A stretch of 64,000 nt of DNA, from the NCBI RefSeq assembly GCF_019279795.1, contig NC_056748.1:695452683-695516682 (forward strand), written 5' to 3'. The position numbers and the translations under genes are program-made. The notes beneath the pieces are model-generated. The model was not told the DNA's origin and did no database searches. It was given only the letters and a program-made list of their open reading frames with translations. The stretch is from Protopterus annectens. Taxonomy: Eukaryota > Chordata > Ceratodontiformes > Protopteridae. This document shows, one piece after another, positions 36,480 to 47,357 of the stretch. Numbering within the stretch: the stretch's first letter is position 1; every line of letters starts with the position of its first letter.

Positions 36480-38735
36480 AATTCCTCAGCCCCCCCCCCC
36501 GCTGCCTCTTGGGCGGCATCTGTCTTGTCCCCCTCTGCCTCTAGGGGACAAAGTGTCCTGAGAGTCCCAGGAAAACTGAGATTTTCGGAACCATATCTTC
36601 TTCTGCTCTCTCTGATTCCTAGAAAAGGATCTTTGAGGGCTAGAGAAGCAGACTCCGGCAGACAGAGTCTTCCTGTCCTTCTCGCTCTGGACCAGGGTGT
36701 CACGTACTGTCTTCCCGAACAGGGAGGAACCATCAAAGGGTGCATTTGTAAATGATGCCTTGAAAGGGTCCGCGAATTGACATAGTCTGAGCCAAGCGTG
36801 TCACCTCATTGCTACGTCGGTCCCAGCTGCCCTAGCAGCTCCTTCCATGGCATGGGAAAGAAGATGCATGGACATGTTCGAAACAGACTTTAGAGTCGAC
36901 ATTTTCATCGAGAACAGCCGCTTGTCCTCTGACGAAAAGACTCTGGGGTCAACACAGCGAATTCCATAACTAGGTCTCGCTGAAGTCGTATGACATGTGC
37001 CAAATAATTCAGCGCTCGTATGGAAAACATTGCTGAAGAAAAGACTCACTTCCCAAATTGATCCACCGCCCTAGACTCCGTGTCCGGAGGATGGACCGAA
37101 GAACTTTCCTGTGCCAGTTTTCTCTTGGTGGCAGCTGCAACCACCATAGCATCCACCGGGATCCCTTGTACCAGGCCTGTCTGTCTGTGGGAGGAGAGAG
37201 GATCCTGTCCGGGCATTTGGGTATTGGCTGTATGGTATCAGGCTCCTTCCATGCCCACGTGGTAATGAGATCCACTAAGGGATCTGCAGGAGGGGACACC
37301 CAGGATGTAGATGGGCCAGTGCCAAAGGCCTCCAGGAATACTGACTCACCCGTAGAGGGTTTTAGGGCTGACCAACCTTCCCTCTGGCAGAGGATTTCCA
37401 TGATGTCTCCAAAGGAGACATCCTCGGGAGGTGACCTGGGGAACCCTCACCTTCATCCAAGTCAGAATCTTCTGTGAGGGACTCGTGGGAGTCCATGTGC
37501 CTCCTCTTAAACGAGTGCTTACCGGGACCCCTCTTCAATGGGACTCTCTAAAGAGGGGCACGTAAGTCACGGGGGGGGGGTTCCATGGCAGGATCCACCT
37601 GGGGGTCCTCTAGCACGGGCTGTCCCTGGGGCAAGCTGATGGGAGTCGTGGCCAAATCCACGGGAGTCTGGGTGGAGTCCAAGGCAATGAGCTGGGGTCT
37701 CAATCCTTGGGAGAGAACCCTCTCCACCATGTCAAAGGCTAAAGGAGAACGCACCTCCTTAGCAACCAACATGGAGGAAGCTCTCCCCCACTCTGCATTG
37801 AGGATCGGGGCTGAGGCCAAGGTAGCTGGGGTTCCAAAGGAATGGCTCGGATCCGACAAAGTCGGAGCCGAAGACACCTCTGTTCCCTCAGATCCGACTT
37901 CCCGTTCTCGGCCCCGAGAGTTGCTCGGATCCGAACATATCAGATCTGAGGAACTCAAGGTAATCACCGGTGTCGAGGTTGGAGGAACCGTCGGCACCGA
38001 ACCCCCAGCTCTGAGGATCCTCTGATCCGTAAACCTCCGAAACCACAGGTCGGATTGGGGAAGGACAGATTGGATGGAAAAAGGGCATGGAGGTCCCCTC
38101 TCTGGCCAGAGAGGGGCCTGGCAAGACTCCCATTTGGATTTGGGTCCAAATGAACCTCCGCATCATCCTGTCCATGTCAAGCTCTGATTGACTCCGAGTC
38201 GACCACGAGGAAATGATCAACTCAGATCTGGCTGGTCTATGCGATAACCTTGAAGAAGGCCTCTGGTCCGAGGGCTCAGTCGGCTCTGGGGAGAACCTCG
38301 GGGAGTGACGCCAAGGAGAGTTAGTCCTGACAACTTTTGCAGGCGGGCTAGGAAAGGGCTTCCGCTCTGGAGACCGCTTGCGGTGCCTTTCCCCTCTTTT
38401 GTCCTTGTCTCTCTTATCCTGTTTGTCCTTGTTTTTGGTCCCCATCTCAGAAGGCTTAGAGGGAGGTTGAGTCACAGCCTGGGGGGTTGATCGGCTACTG
38501 GAGCCGAAGTCGAAGTGACCGTGTCCAAGGCAGAAACTAGTAGCAGGCCCATAGCTACCAGCTTTGCCTTCCTTTCCTTCAATGTCCTAGGGTTGAACCC
38601 TGCACACACACTACAAGGCAAATATAGGTGGGGAACACCCAGGCAAATAACACACAGAGGGTGGCCATCAGCCGGTGAAAGCTTGTGGCCACACTCCATA
38701 CATTTTTTAAAAGTTGGTTTTGGCTGCTCAGCCAT
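36480..38735 (-). pseudogene. DIRS-A gag-like region
   Basis: Starts MAEQPKPTFKKCMECGHKL (about 38735). A Cys/His cluster follows: CxxC, H, CxxC, CxxC (residues about 12-45), the N-terminal zinc-binding signature shared with DIRS-B and C. A Lys/Arg/Asp-rich then Ser/Pro-rich region follows (37888-38475, 37548-37997), and the conserved core (WSALKPSTGESVFLEAFG, 37009-37401) aligned with DIRS-B and D. Frames change at least four times. Confidence 0.75.
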
Positions 38736-38989
38736 CACCACAAACCACTCAGCCACAAGAAAATCCAAACCTAACACACACACACACTAAGGTCAGGTTA
38801 GGCCTACACACTACCTTACAAATACTAACTTTTTAAACTACTTTTTTTTTTTTTGAACGAAAAACCGACAAAGAACGAAGGGGAGGAAAGGGATGAAAAT
38901 CGACTCACACACACTAAATATATATGAAAAAACTACCACTTATTACACACAACGTGGAGCTATAGAGACTAAAATGCGTACGCATGAAG

Positions 38990-39128
38990 TGGCAAACGAG
39001 ATCTGGGGGAAGGTAGGAGACGTGAGGGATTATGGGTAAGGAGAGGAGCTTGGAGCAGATGCTTGTAAAAATGTTGCCGGCTCGGATCCGATATGGATAA
39101 GAATACACACAGTTTGCAGATAAATTAT
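38990..39128. repeat. DIRS-A inverted terminal repeat, 5' side
   Basis: Complement of 33181-33322, with substitutions and small indels. The element's outer left end follows to about 39144. Confidence 0.85.
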
Positions 39129-39144
39129 GTTAACTACTTCAGAT

Positions 39145-40552
39145 CAGTTATTAAATCTAGTCTACAGAATTCTAGTGATTACAATGTTTGTAACACTATT
39201 AGTATTATGCATAGGTCAGGCCTTGTACAAGAAGAATTACGATCAATTTAGGGTGGAACTTTCAAATGTTATCTGGAACAGGAAAAAACACACACAGACT
39301 GGGGGTTGATGATAAAAACACCTAAAGAGGGAGAGCAGAGTGTTCCCAACTTAGAGATATTATATGGTATCACAAATGTATGCTTCTCTCTGCTCCAGTA
39401 TAGGGTTAATTTAATAGAAATAAAGAAGGGATTCTTATTAATAGAATCATGCATAGATGAGTGGTTCTATGCTGGAAGAATCGATGAGGAAAATGAAAAG
39501 AAACATAACTAATAATAATCCTAAAATTAGTAGGATTTTTGGAATACCTAAAATCCATAAAAATATTGATTCTCCTCCTTTAAGACCAATAGTAGCCAGT
39601 AGAAATAGTAAGACAGAGGGAATGTCGATTTTAGTAGATAAACACCTACAAAAAGTGGTACCTAAGAGCATCACATATATAAAAGATAGCTATGATTGTA
39701 TGAATAAACTTAAAGACATTAAGGTCTGTGACTCTGATATATTACTAACTTTAGACATTAATTCTTTATATACAATGATACCAAACAAAGAAGGCATGGA
39801 GATGGTTAGAATGGAACTACTGAAATCGAGAGAATTTTCTTTTAACACAGTGGGACTGCTTATGGAGATGATAGATTTGGTTTTGAGCTACAATTACTTA
39901 GAATTTTATGATCAACTATTTGTGCAAACTAATGGGGCTGCTATGGGTGCTGCGTTAGCCCCTAGTTATGCTAACATTTTTATGCAGGGATGGGAGTCAG
40001 CCAATATTTTTTAAAGTGTTTTTGCTAAAAGTATTATCAAAGTGTTGAGATTTATTGACAATGTTCTGATAATATGGGATGGCACTGTTGAATTAAATGA
40101 ATTTCTGAAATATATTAACAATGTTGGTTCTTGTATTAAGTTTACGCATAGCTTTAATACAGAAAGAATTAATTTTTTAGACCTTATGATCTATAAAACT
40201 GATGGCAAATTAGTTTCCAAAATTCATAAAAAAGAATTTCAAAACAATATGTTTCTACATTATTCTAGTTTACATCCAAAAAAGACCAAGTGGAACATTG
40301 TCAAAGGTCAAATAAATAGAATTAGTAATTTGACGAAAGATGATGAAATCTTTCATGTTGAGGCTGATAATTTTTGCAAAAGAATGTTAAATAGAGGTTA
40401 CCCCCATGAGATGGCAGATAAGGCGATGGCAGAAGAAATTATGAAAAGGAATAATATAATTGTAGATAAACCAAAGGAGAAAATTTCTGTAGACTTTACC
40501 ACAGCTTTAGCATTACAAAATAGCACAGATTCTAATACTATTAAAAGTATAG
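39145..40552 (+). pseudogene. Penelope-like element reverse transcriptase, 5' part
   Basis: Penelope-type RT (related to telomerase RT). Recognised blocks: RIFGIPKIHKN with PPLRPIVAS, LLTLDINSLYTMIPN (catalytic Asp block A), QTNGAAMGAALAPSYANIF (40000 region), then after a stop at 40012 LRFIDNVLIIW where the family usually has YIDD, and NFLDLMIYK. The second catalytic Asp is replaced by Asn. The N-terminal part before 39300 is not clearly recognisable. Sequence is interrupted at 40553 by DIRS-B and resumes at 46750. Confidence 0.85.
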
Positions 40553-40569
40553 ATGTTAAGTTGTCTATC

Positions 40570-40712
40570 TCGCCTTCATTCTTGCTGGATGGGTTCGGAG
40601 CCGACCTTGGCTCTGACTCGGCCACTGTAAAAGCTCGAGAGTTGGTTCCACCGGCTCGAGGCTCCCCTTATATCCCACAATGCTAGGTGAGAGTTACCTC
40701 AGATCTCGTTTG
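40570..40712. repeat. DIRS-B left inverted terminal repeat
   Basis: Reads ctcgccttcattcttgctgg...cagatctcgtttg; complement at 46560-46703. Contains TCGGAGCCGA at 40595-40604. Confidence 0.93.
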
Positions 40713-41043
40713 CCGCTACAGCTATCGAGGTGTTGGTTTTCTACCGGTTCTTGGTAAGTGACTTTTCTTGTGTAATTAGTCTATTTAAACCCCTTTAATT
40801 TTAATATTTTTACTTATTTCCCTTAGTTTAGAGAAATTCTTATCCCCTTTCTAAAAAATTCCTGTTTTTTTCCCTCAAGAACTTTAAGTTCTTCCCTTGG
40901 GCCTACTGGCCTTTTTTCTTTCCCTAGTGGAGTGTGTGTGTTATTTTCTTATTTAAAAAACCTAGTTAGTGGTTTGTTATTTTTTAAACTAGACAGGGTG
41001 TAATTAGTGTGTTGTGACTGTGTGTGTGATTACACCTTTAGAT

Positions 41044-43301
41044 ATGTCTAAAGAAGCAAAGGTCTCCGGATTCAAGAAGTGTGATGCGTGCTGTCAGAAA
41101 ATGTCTCTGACAGACGCTCACACTTCTTGTGTCTACTGTCTGGGACCTTTGCACCTGCAGGACTCCTGTGCTGTGTGCCATGGCTTCAGCCCCAGGGTCC
41201 TGCAGGAAAGAAAAAATAAGTTGATTTTAAGAGGCTTACTCAAGCCAGAGGATTCCCTTTCTGTATCTACAGGGAAGCCCTCTAAGGCATCTAGGTCTTC
41301 GGCTCCGACAACTGAGCCGAGACCTAAGGTTTCTAAACCTCTGTCTACATCGGCTCCGGCTGGAGCCGATGAGTCTCAGTCCACAGTTTCTGTGGTTCCT
41401 CGGCTCGGCTGGAGCCGAGGTATTAATTTCCGTGTCGGCTCCGACCAGACCTTCGGAGCCGACAACTAGGAAGAGGTCCAGGTCACCATCCCTTGGCTCC
41501 GTTCATTCGGCTCCAGGATCTCCCCTGCTGTCTGAACGGAGCCAAAGATCTCACTCCTCTAGGTCATCGAGGCTGTCGGATCATGACCTTCAGAGGGTAG
41601 TGAGTCGACTTCTTAAGTCCGAGGCACTGGCCCAGATGCTTCAGAGCCCGACTCATCAGTCGAAGCCTGCCCCGGTCCATCAATATATTCCTCCTTCGAC
41701 TCTCTTGAGCTTGGAGCCGGGTCGCGTCGGAACCGAGACTGTGTTAGCGTCGGAGCCGATACAATTGTCTTCGGCTCCGTCGTCGGCTCCGATTTTTTCC
41801 TTGGAAGAATCTCGGCGCCGGACTTCCCTCATCGGCTCCGAGGGGGTGAGTGGCATCGGACCCTTGTCCGACCCCCCTCTCCCTCTCGGTGCTTCAGTGC
41901 TGGTAAGTTCGGCTCCGACATCGGACTCGGAGCCATCACTGTCGGTGCCGAGGGAGGTTCTTAGCTTCTCGGAGCGGGGACCTCTGGCTTTGCCTGACAG
42001 GGGTGCATTCGAGGTCATGCGGAGTGTGTTAGAGCCTGGCTCTACTCCACAGTCGGCTCCGTCCGCCCCTCCCTCTACGGTGCCTCAGGTCAAGTCGACT
42101 CACTCCCTCATCCCGGACCGCAGAGAGCCAGCTCCTCAGGAACCCCATGTGGGGATTTCATCCTCTTCCGAGGCCTCTCCTGATTTGGCAGAAGAGCCCC
42201 CTCGGAAGAGGAAGTGTAAGAGGAAACACATTGGCTCACCTGAGTCCATCACGCCGGACACAGATTTAGATGATTCTGAGGGTTCCCCCCGTTCCCCTTC
42301 TGAAGATGTCTCATTTGCAGACATTCTAGAGATCCTGAAGCAGAGGGGAAATTGGCCAGCCCTCAACCCTTCGGAGGATGAATCTGTGTATCTTGAGGCG
42401 TTTGGCTCTCACCCTTCCACCTCCTGGGTGTCCACCTGCTTTGACCCCCTCATGCAGGTGGTTGCTAAGAAGGCATGGACGGCTCCTGATTCAGTGGACC
42501 CCACTCCCAGGAGACCCTCCAAGTTCATAACGGCACCAGCAGACAAACAGTTCTTAACAAAAGGAGTTTCTGTGGATGCTATGGTGGTAGCTGCTGCCAC
42601 TAAGAAGGAGCTAGCTGATCCTTCAGTACCTGTCCATCCACCTAACAAGGAATCTAGGTCCATGGACAGGTACGGGAAGCGGATGTTCTCGTCAGCGACA
42701 TTTACCATGTGTTCGCTGAACTACCTATGCCATTTTACTTGTCTTCAAAGGGACTTGATCAAGGAAGCGAGTGAAATGTTAAAGGACCCTACAGCTGCGG
42801 GTTTTCAAGATAAGATGAACACGCAGCTGGCTACCCTTAACTCCATAACCAACTCCTCCATGCGTCTTCTTTCTTACGCGGCTGATGGAGCGAGTAGAGC
42901 CGCAGGGACAGGTGTGGCCTTACGTAGGCATGCCTGGATGCGGCTATGCAATTTTGCGGACCCCTTCAAGACGTCTTTCACTAACTCCCCGTTTGATGGA
43001 TCATCTCTTTGGTCCTCAAGTGAAAGAAACCTTGACTAGGTGCGAAACTGATGGCAAGACCCTTTCTGCTGTCGGAGTCCGTTTTTCTACTCCTTCTAGG
43101 CCTTACCCCAAAGGCCAGAAAGGTGGAAAGATGTGGTTCCGTAAACAATCTCAAGGGACTTCGCCTGACGCACAGAGTCGTTTCCCCGCCAGAGGCAGAG
43201 GCGGAAATAACAATGGTAGACGTCGCCCTAGGGGCAGGGGGGGTCCGCAGAACCAGGGCAATCGGGAAGCCTTCTCTGACAAGCCCTTTCAGCATCCCTG
43301 A
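41044..43301 (+). pseudogene. DIRS-B gag-like region
   Basis: ATG at 41044 opens MSKEAKVSGFKKCDACCQKM with a Cys/His cluster (CxxC, H, CxxC, CxxC) over about residues 12-50. Near 41440-41470 the frame shifts into a long frame to 43039 (Ser/Pro/Arg-rich, with many S-A-P and S-E-P units), then the conserved core (WPALNPSEDESVYLEAFG) and the helical region (SMRLLSYAADGASRAAGTGVALRRHAW split in two here only by frame). An Arg/Gly-rich C-terminus (about 43130-43301) is likely RNA-binding. Start chosen because the same Met-Cys/His layout opens DIRS-A and C. Confidence 0.8.
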
Positions 43302-45198
43302 GGTGTTGCCTGACTGCCCACCTTCGGAGGCAGTCGGGGGAAGATTGTCACTGTACCCAGAAGCCTGGCTATCCCTGACTCAAGACAAATGGGTACAGTC
43401 CGTCATTTCCGAAGGCTATTCTATCCCCTTTCTTCGCATTCCAAACCAATCAAAAAAATCCCTTCCAGATGTTCCACCGCTCAAAGGGATCTAGCGGTTT
43501 TGGAAATTTCAAAACTGCTTGAAAAAGAGCAATTCAGCCAGTTCCAGCAGACCAGCAAGGATCCGGAATCTACTCAAGGTTCTTTTTAGTTCCAAAGAAA
43601 ACAGGGGACTGGAGACCAATTTTGGATCTCAGTATCTTGAACAGATCAGTCAAGAAAACAAGATTTCGGATGGTCACGCTGCAATCCATTCTTCCCCTTT
43701 TGGGCAAAGGAAACTGGATGTGCTCTATAGACCTTCAGGATGCGTGCTATCATATAAAATGAACAGACGCTCCAGAAGATTCCTCCGCTTCAGGCTGGGA
43801 ACCAGTCATTTTCAGTTCAGGGCCCTGCCCTTTGGTCTCACCACTGCCCCGGTGTTTACCAAATGCATGGCAGTGGTAGCTTCTCACCTGAGACGACAAG
43901 GATTCCAGGTGTTTCCATATTTGGACGACTGGCTCCTCACAGCTCCCACCAAGCATCTCCTTCTGATGGCCAGGGATTACACTTTTCGCATTTGTCAAAA
44001 GCTAGGCATTTCAATAAATTGCGAAAAGTCTGTTTTGTCGCCTTGTCGTGCTATTACTTTCATAGGCGCAAATCTAGACACAGTAGACATGTCTGCGAGA
44101 CTAACACATCAGAGAATAACAGACATTCACAAACTGGTCTCACTCCTTTTCACCAACAACAGAATCAAAGCCAGGTTAGTTCTGAAAGTGTTGGGAATTA
44201 TGGCGGCCATACCTCTGCTTCCATTAGCCAGATTCCACATGCGGATCCTTCAATGGATGCTCTTTACTCAATGGTCATACCAGGAACTTCCAATGTCTCA
44301 CACTATTATGATCACGCAAGCGTGCAAAAATCATCTCATGTGGTGGATGTCTTCCCCTCAGCTCTTGTTGGGAAGACCCTTTGTTCCTCCCCCTCCGGTT
44401 GCTACTCTGACAACGGATGCCTCCCTGATCGGGTGGGGGGGGCATTATCAGGGCAGGACGGTCCAGGGCACATGGCAACCAAACGAGTGCCACTTGCACA
44501 TAAATGTTCTGGAGATGAGAGCAGTGCTTTTAGCGTTGCAAGCCCTTCAAGACTCTCTTCCTTTGGGAACGATTGCAATCCAGACAGACAATATGTCTGT
44601 AGTGTGGTACATCAACAAACAAGGCGGAACCAGGTCATACCCCCTGTGTCGAGAAGCACTCAGACTGTGGCAATGGGCGATTTCTTCTCAGCGATTTCTG
44701 ATAGCAACGCACATCCCTGGGAAGTCCAATCAAATTGCGGACAAGTTGAGCAGAGCTATCCTCATGCCTCACGAGTGGTCTCTGAAAGACTCTGTTGTGA
44801 GAGAAATTTTCCTCAAGTGGGGTCAGCCTTGCTGCGATCTTTTTGCTACTCCCCAAAACAGCAAGTGCAGAGAATATTTCACTCTATTCCCTTTACCAGG
44901 CCAACCCAGCAGAGACGCTCTAGTCCAAGTTTGGCCCCGGGGACTTCTGTATGCATTTCCTCCCTTCCCACTAATCTCTCAAGTGATACAGAAAGCTATC
45001 GCTCAGAAGGCCTCATTGATCCTCATTGCTCCTTACTGGCCTCGACAGGTGTGGTTCCCCTTTCTACATCGATTTCTTTTGGAGCGACCGTGGAATCTGG
45101 ACCTAGTTCCAGATCTTTTGATCCATCAGTCGGGTCAGTTTCATCGCTCCCTCCCCTCTCCGAACCTCACTGCTTGGTTCCTCCAGTTCCAACCTTAG
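43290..45198 (+). pseudogene. DIRS-B RT, RNase H and methyltransferase-like polyprotein
   Basis: RT N-terminal extension (LTQDKWVQSVISEGYSIPFL) ends with a stop at 43492. The RT core (GIYSRFFLVPKKTGDW, from about 43558) then changes frame near 43755 and continues openly to 45198: RALPFGLTTAP, active site YLDDWLL (about 43918), RNase H (TDNMSVVWYINKQGGTR), then DLFATPQNSKC, YAFPPFPLI and LIAPYWPRQVW of the methyltransferase-like region. One residue (Arg of TAPRVF) is deleted. All main catalytic residues of RT are kept. Confidence 0.85.
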
Positions 45199-46222
45199 CC
45201 AGGCTTCCTCAATTATCTCACTCTGTTCGAGATATTTTGATAGCTTCCCATAAATCTTCCACTCGGAAGATTTATTTGACTAAGTGGAAACGCTTCACGT
45301 ATTGGGCTCAAGGAAAGGACATAGATCCTTTCACTGCTTCCATCCAATTAGTCCTTGATTTTCTAGCTGAACTCTTCCATGCAGGTTCATCCCCCTCTAC
45401 TCTTAAAGTTCAATTGGCAGCTATTTCTAACTTTCATGTGGGTATTTCTGAATCTGCCTTAATGTCCCACAAGCTTTGCAAAGCCTTTTTGAAAGGAGTT
45501 TTTCTTCTCAGACCTCCTATAAGAAATCCTCCTTCTCCTTGGGACCTAAATTTAGTTCTTGCTTCTTTGATTCTTCCCCCTTTCGAACCTGCAGTCTCCT
45601 GTTCTTTAAAATTGCTATCATGGAAGACTCTTTTTCTGGTAGCTATTACTTCAGCTAGAAGAGTTTCAGAGCTTCAAGCACTCAGCTGTCGACCTCCTTA
45701 TCTATTGTTTCATAAGGACAGAGTATCCTTACGAACTAACCCGTCCTTTTTGCCTAAGGTGGTCTCGACGTCAAATCTAAATCAAAGCATTGACCTCCTG
45801 TCTTTTTCCAGAATATTCCAATAGGTCTGAACAAAAATTACACTGCCTCGATGTTCATCGTCAATTGAGGTACTACTTGGATAGAACAAAACAATTCAGA
45901 AAATCTGATCAGCTGTTTGTCTCCTATGCGGAAAGCAGAAAGGGACTTTCAGTTTCAAAGGTATCATTATCCAGATGGCTAACATCTTTGATTTCCCTTG
46001 TATATGAAATTAGACACCAAAACTGCCTAATAAACCTAAGGCCCATTCCACCAGAGCTTTGGCTACTTCCTTAGCCTTCCAAGACAGACTGCCTATTGAC
46101 ACCATTTGTGCAGCGGCTACTTGGGCTACTCCTCACACTTTCATTTCTCATTATAAGTTGGACTTAGCTTCTAGGCATAGAGCTAACTTTGGTTCCACTG
46201 TTCTCAGGAGTCTGTTCCGTTA
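45160..46222 (+). pseudogene. DIRS-B tyrosine recombinase, overlapping frame
   Basis: Starts within the end of the RT/RNase H frame, in a different frame, and runs to 45824: SSTRKIYLTKWKRFTYWAQG (core-binding domain), then the first catalytic Arg in SARRVSELQAL. It is broken near 45810 and again near 46040, but the last frame to the TAG at 46220-46222 preserves HSTRALATS (catalytic His and Arg) and the Tyr in HTFISHYKLD. All four catalytic positions therefore exist in the DNA, spread over three frames. Confidence 0.85.
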
Positions 46223-46254
46223 GGCCACCCGGGACAAGGTGCTAGGGACGCGGT

Positions 46255-46360
46255 CCCATCCAGCAAGAATGAAGGCGAGATAGACAACTTAACATATAGA
46301 AGTTATGTTCTTACCATAACGTTCCATGTTAGTTGTCTTCTTCTCGCCTTCTTCTTGCGT
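46255..46360. repeat. DIRS-B internal complementary region
   Basis: Complement of the left terminus (cccatccagcaagaatgaag..gacaacttaacat) directly joined to the complement of the right terminus (atagaagttatgttcttacc..cttcttg). Both halves match the outer ends exactly as far as I can read. Confidence 0.92.
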
Positions 46361-46559
46361 CCCACCCTCCTTCCCCCTGGCCTGGACAGACCTAGAGAAG
46401 TTGTGATTGTGACCTCTCTTTCTACCACCTCTTTCTTAGGCATATGCGGTTATGCATATTTCCTGGTTCAGGATGTAGGTCACCCTTCTTTCTTCCTGTT
46501 GTTAGAGGTGGACTCTGGTTAGAGTTATTCTGTTACTATTATGAGCTGGGGTTAGCTTA

Positions 46560-46703
46560 CAAACGAGATCTGAGGTAACTCTCGCCTAGCATTGTGGGAT
46601 ATAAGGGGAGCCTCGAGCCGGTGGAACCAACTCTCGAGCTTTTACAGTGGCCGAGTCGGAGCCGAGGTCGGCTCCGAACCCATCCAGCAAGAAGAAGGCG
46701 AGA
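46560..46703. repeat. DIRS-B right inverted terminal repeat
   Basis: Complement of 40570-40712. Contains TCGGAGCCGA (46656-46665) and TCGGCTCCGA (46668-46677). Confidence 0.93.
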
Positions 46704-46749
46704 AGAAGACAACTAACATGGAACGTTATGGTAAGAACATAACTTCTAT

Positions 46750-47357
46750 TTAGAAGGAATTGGGGAATACTAAAAGGAAATAGTGAAATTATACAGAAAT
46801 TAGGAGATTAACCCAAATTTGTACAAAAAAGAGCAAAAAACTTTAAAGACTTTTTTCAAAAAAAGTTAAATAAAAGTAAAGCTGTGGAAGAAAGGAAAGG
46901 AATGGTAAAGTGTTTCAATTGTAATTATTGTCAATATTTATACATCGATAGTCATGAAATTACACTTGGTAAAACTTTAGTAGAAGTCCCAGGTAGATTT
47001 ACATGCAGATCTAAAAATGTTGTTTATGTATTAATATGTGTAGAATGTAGCTCCTTTTATGTAGGTAAAACTAAAAGAGAATTGTATAGGAGAATCTATT
47101 AACATCAGTATGCTATTGGCAAGGGTGATGTAAAAAATGCTATGGGTAAGCATTATGTGGAAAATAGATGCAAAATCAACTTTAAGTGTTTGGTAATAGA
47201 TTCAGTGCATCCTAATGTCAAAAGTATTAATGTAGAAGAAGAATTAGGGTGGTTGGAATACTGCTGGCAGGTTAGATTAAATGCATGTTTTCCCCCAGGA
47301 CTTAATAACAGAGAAGAATTCATCATGTATTTAAAAAAGAAGGGACTGAAGCATTAG
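46750..47357 (+). pseudogene. Penelope-like element, C-terminal part with GIY-YIG nuclease
   Basis: Resumes at the exact edge of DIRS-B with the RT-to-nuclease linker (RNWGILKGNSEIIQKL-like), then a Cys-rich lead (CFNCNYCQY) and the GIY-YIG core: VVYVLICVECSSFYVGKTKRELYRRI. A stop at about 47101 interrupts it, and the C-terminal part (47142-47357) contains the Glu- and Trp-containing ELGWLEYCW block. The nuclease nicks target DNA in this class. Confidence 0.82.

Larger units (their letters stand above)
33135..39144 (-). mobile_element. DIRS-A, DIRS1-like tyrosine-recombinase retrotransposon
   Basis: A complete-length ~6.0 kb element on the minus strand with inverted terminal repeats (33181-33322 and about 38990-39128), an internal complementary region (33392-33475), and gag, RT/RNase H, methyltransferase-like and tyrosine recombinase regions in order. 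It replicates through RNA and is thought to integrate as a circle by recombinase, so no target duplication is expected. The left flank is L1 RT, the right flank Penelope sequence. It has diverged more than DIRS-B/C and has many frame breaks. Confidence 0.9.
40553..46749 (+). mobile_element. DIRS-B, DIRS1-like retrotransposon inside Penelope element
   Basis: About 6.2 kb, plus strand. Ends defined by comparing the termini with the internal complementary region. Inverted repeats 40570-40712 and 46560-46703. Gag, RT/RNase H, methyltransferase-like and recombinase frames follow in order. It splits the Penelope coding sequence with no visible target duplication, as expected for recombinase integration. 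The match between termini and internal region is exact by eye, suggesting a recent insertion, yet several frames are broken. Confidence 0.93.

Noticed and set aside
37548..38025. Plus-strand 146-residue frame in DIRS-A
   Set aside because: Antisense of the gag region, which matches DIRS-B and C on the minus strand.
43863..45100. Long second frame across DIRS-B RT/RNase H
   Set aside because: Only its end (after about 45160) matches the recombinase; the earlier part is an open shadow of the RT frame. The same applies to 54379-55810 in DIRS-C.
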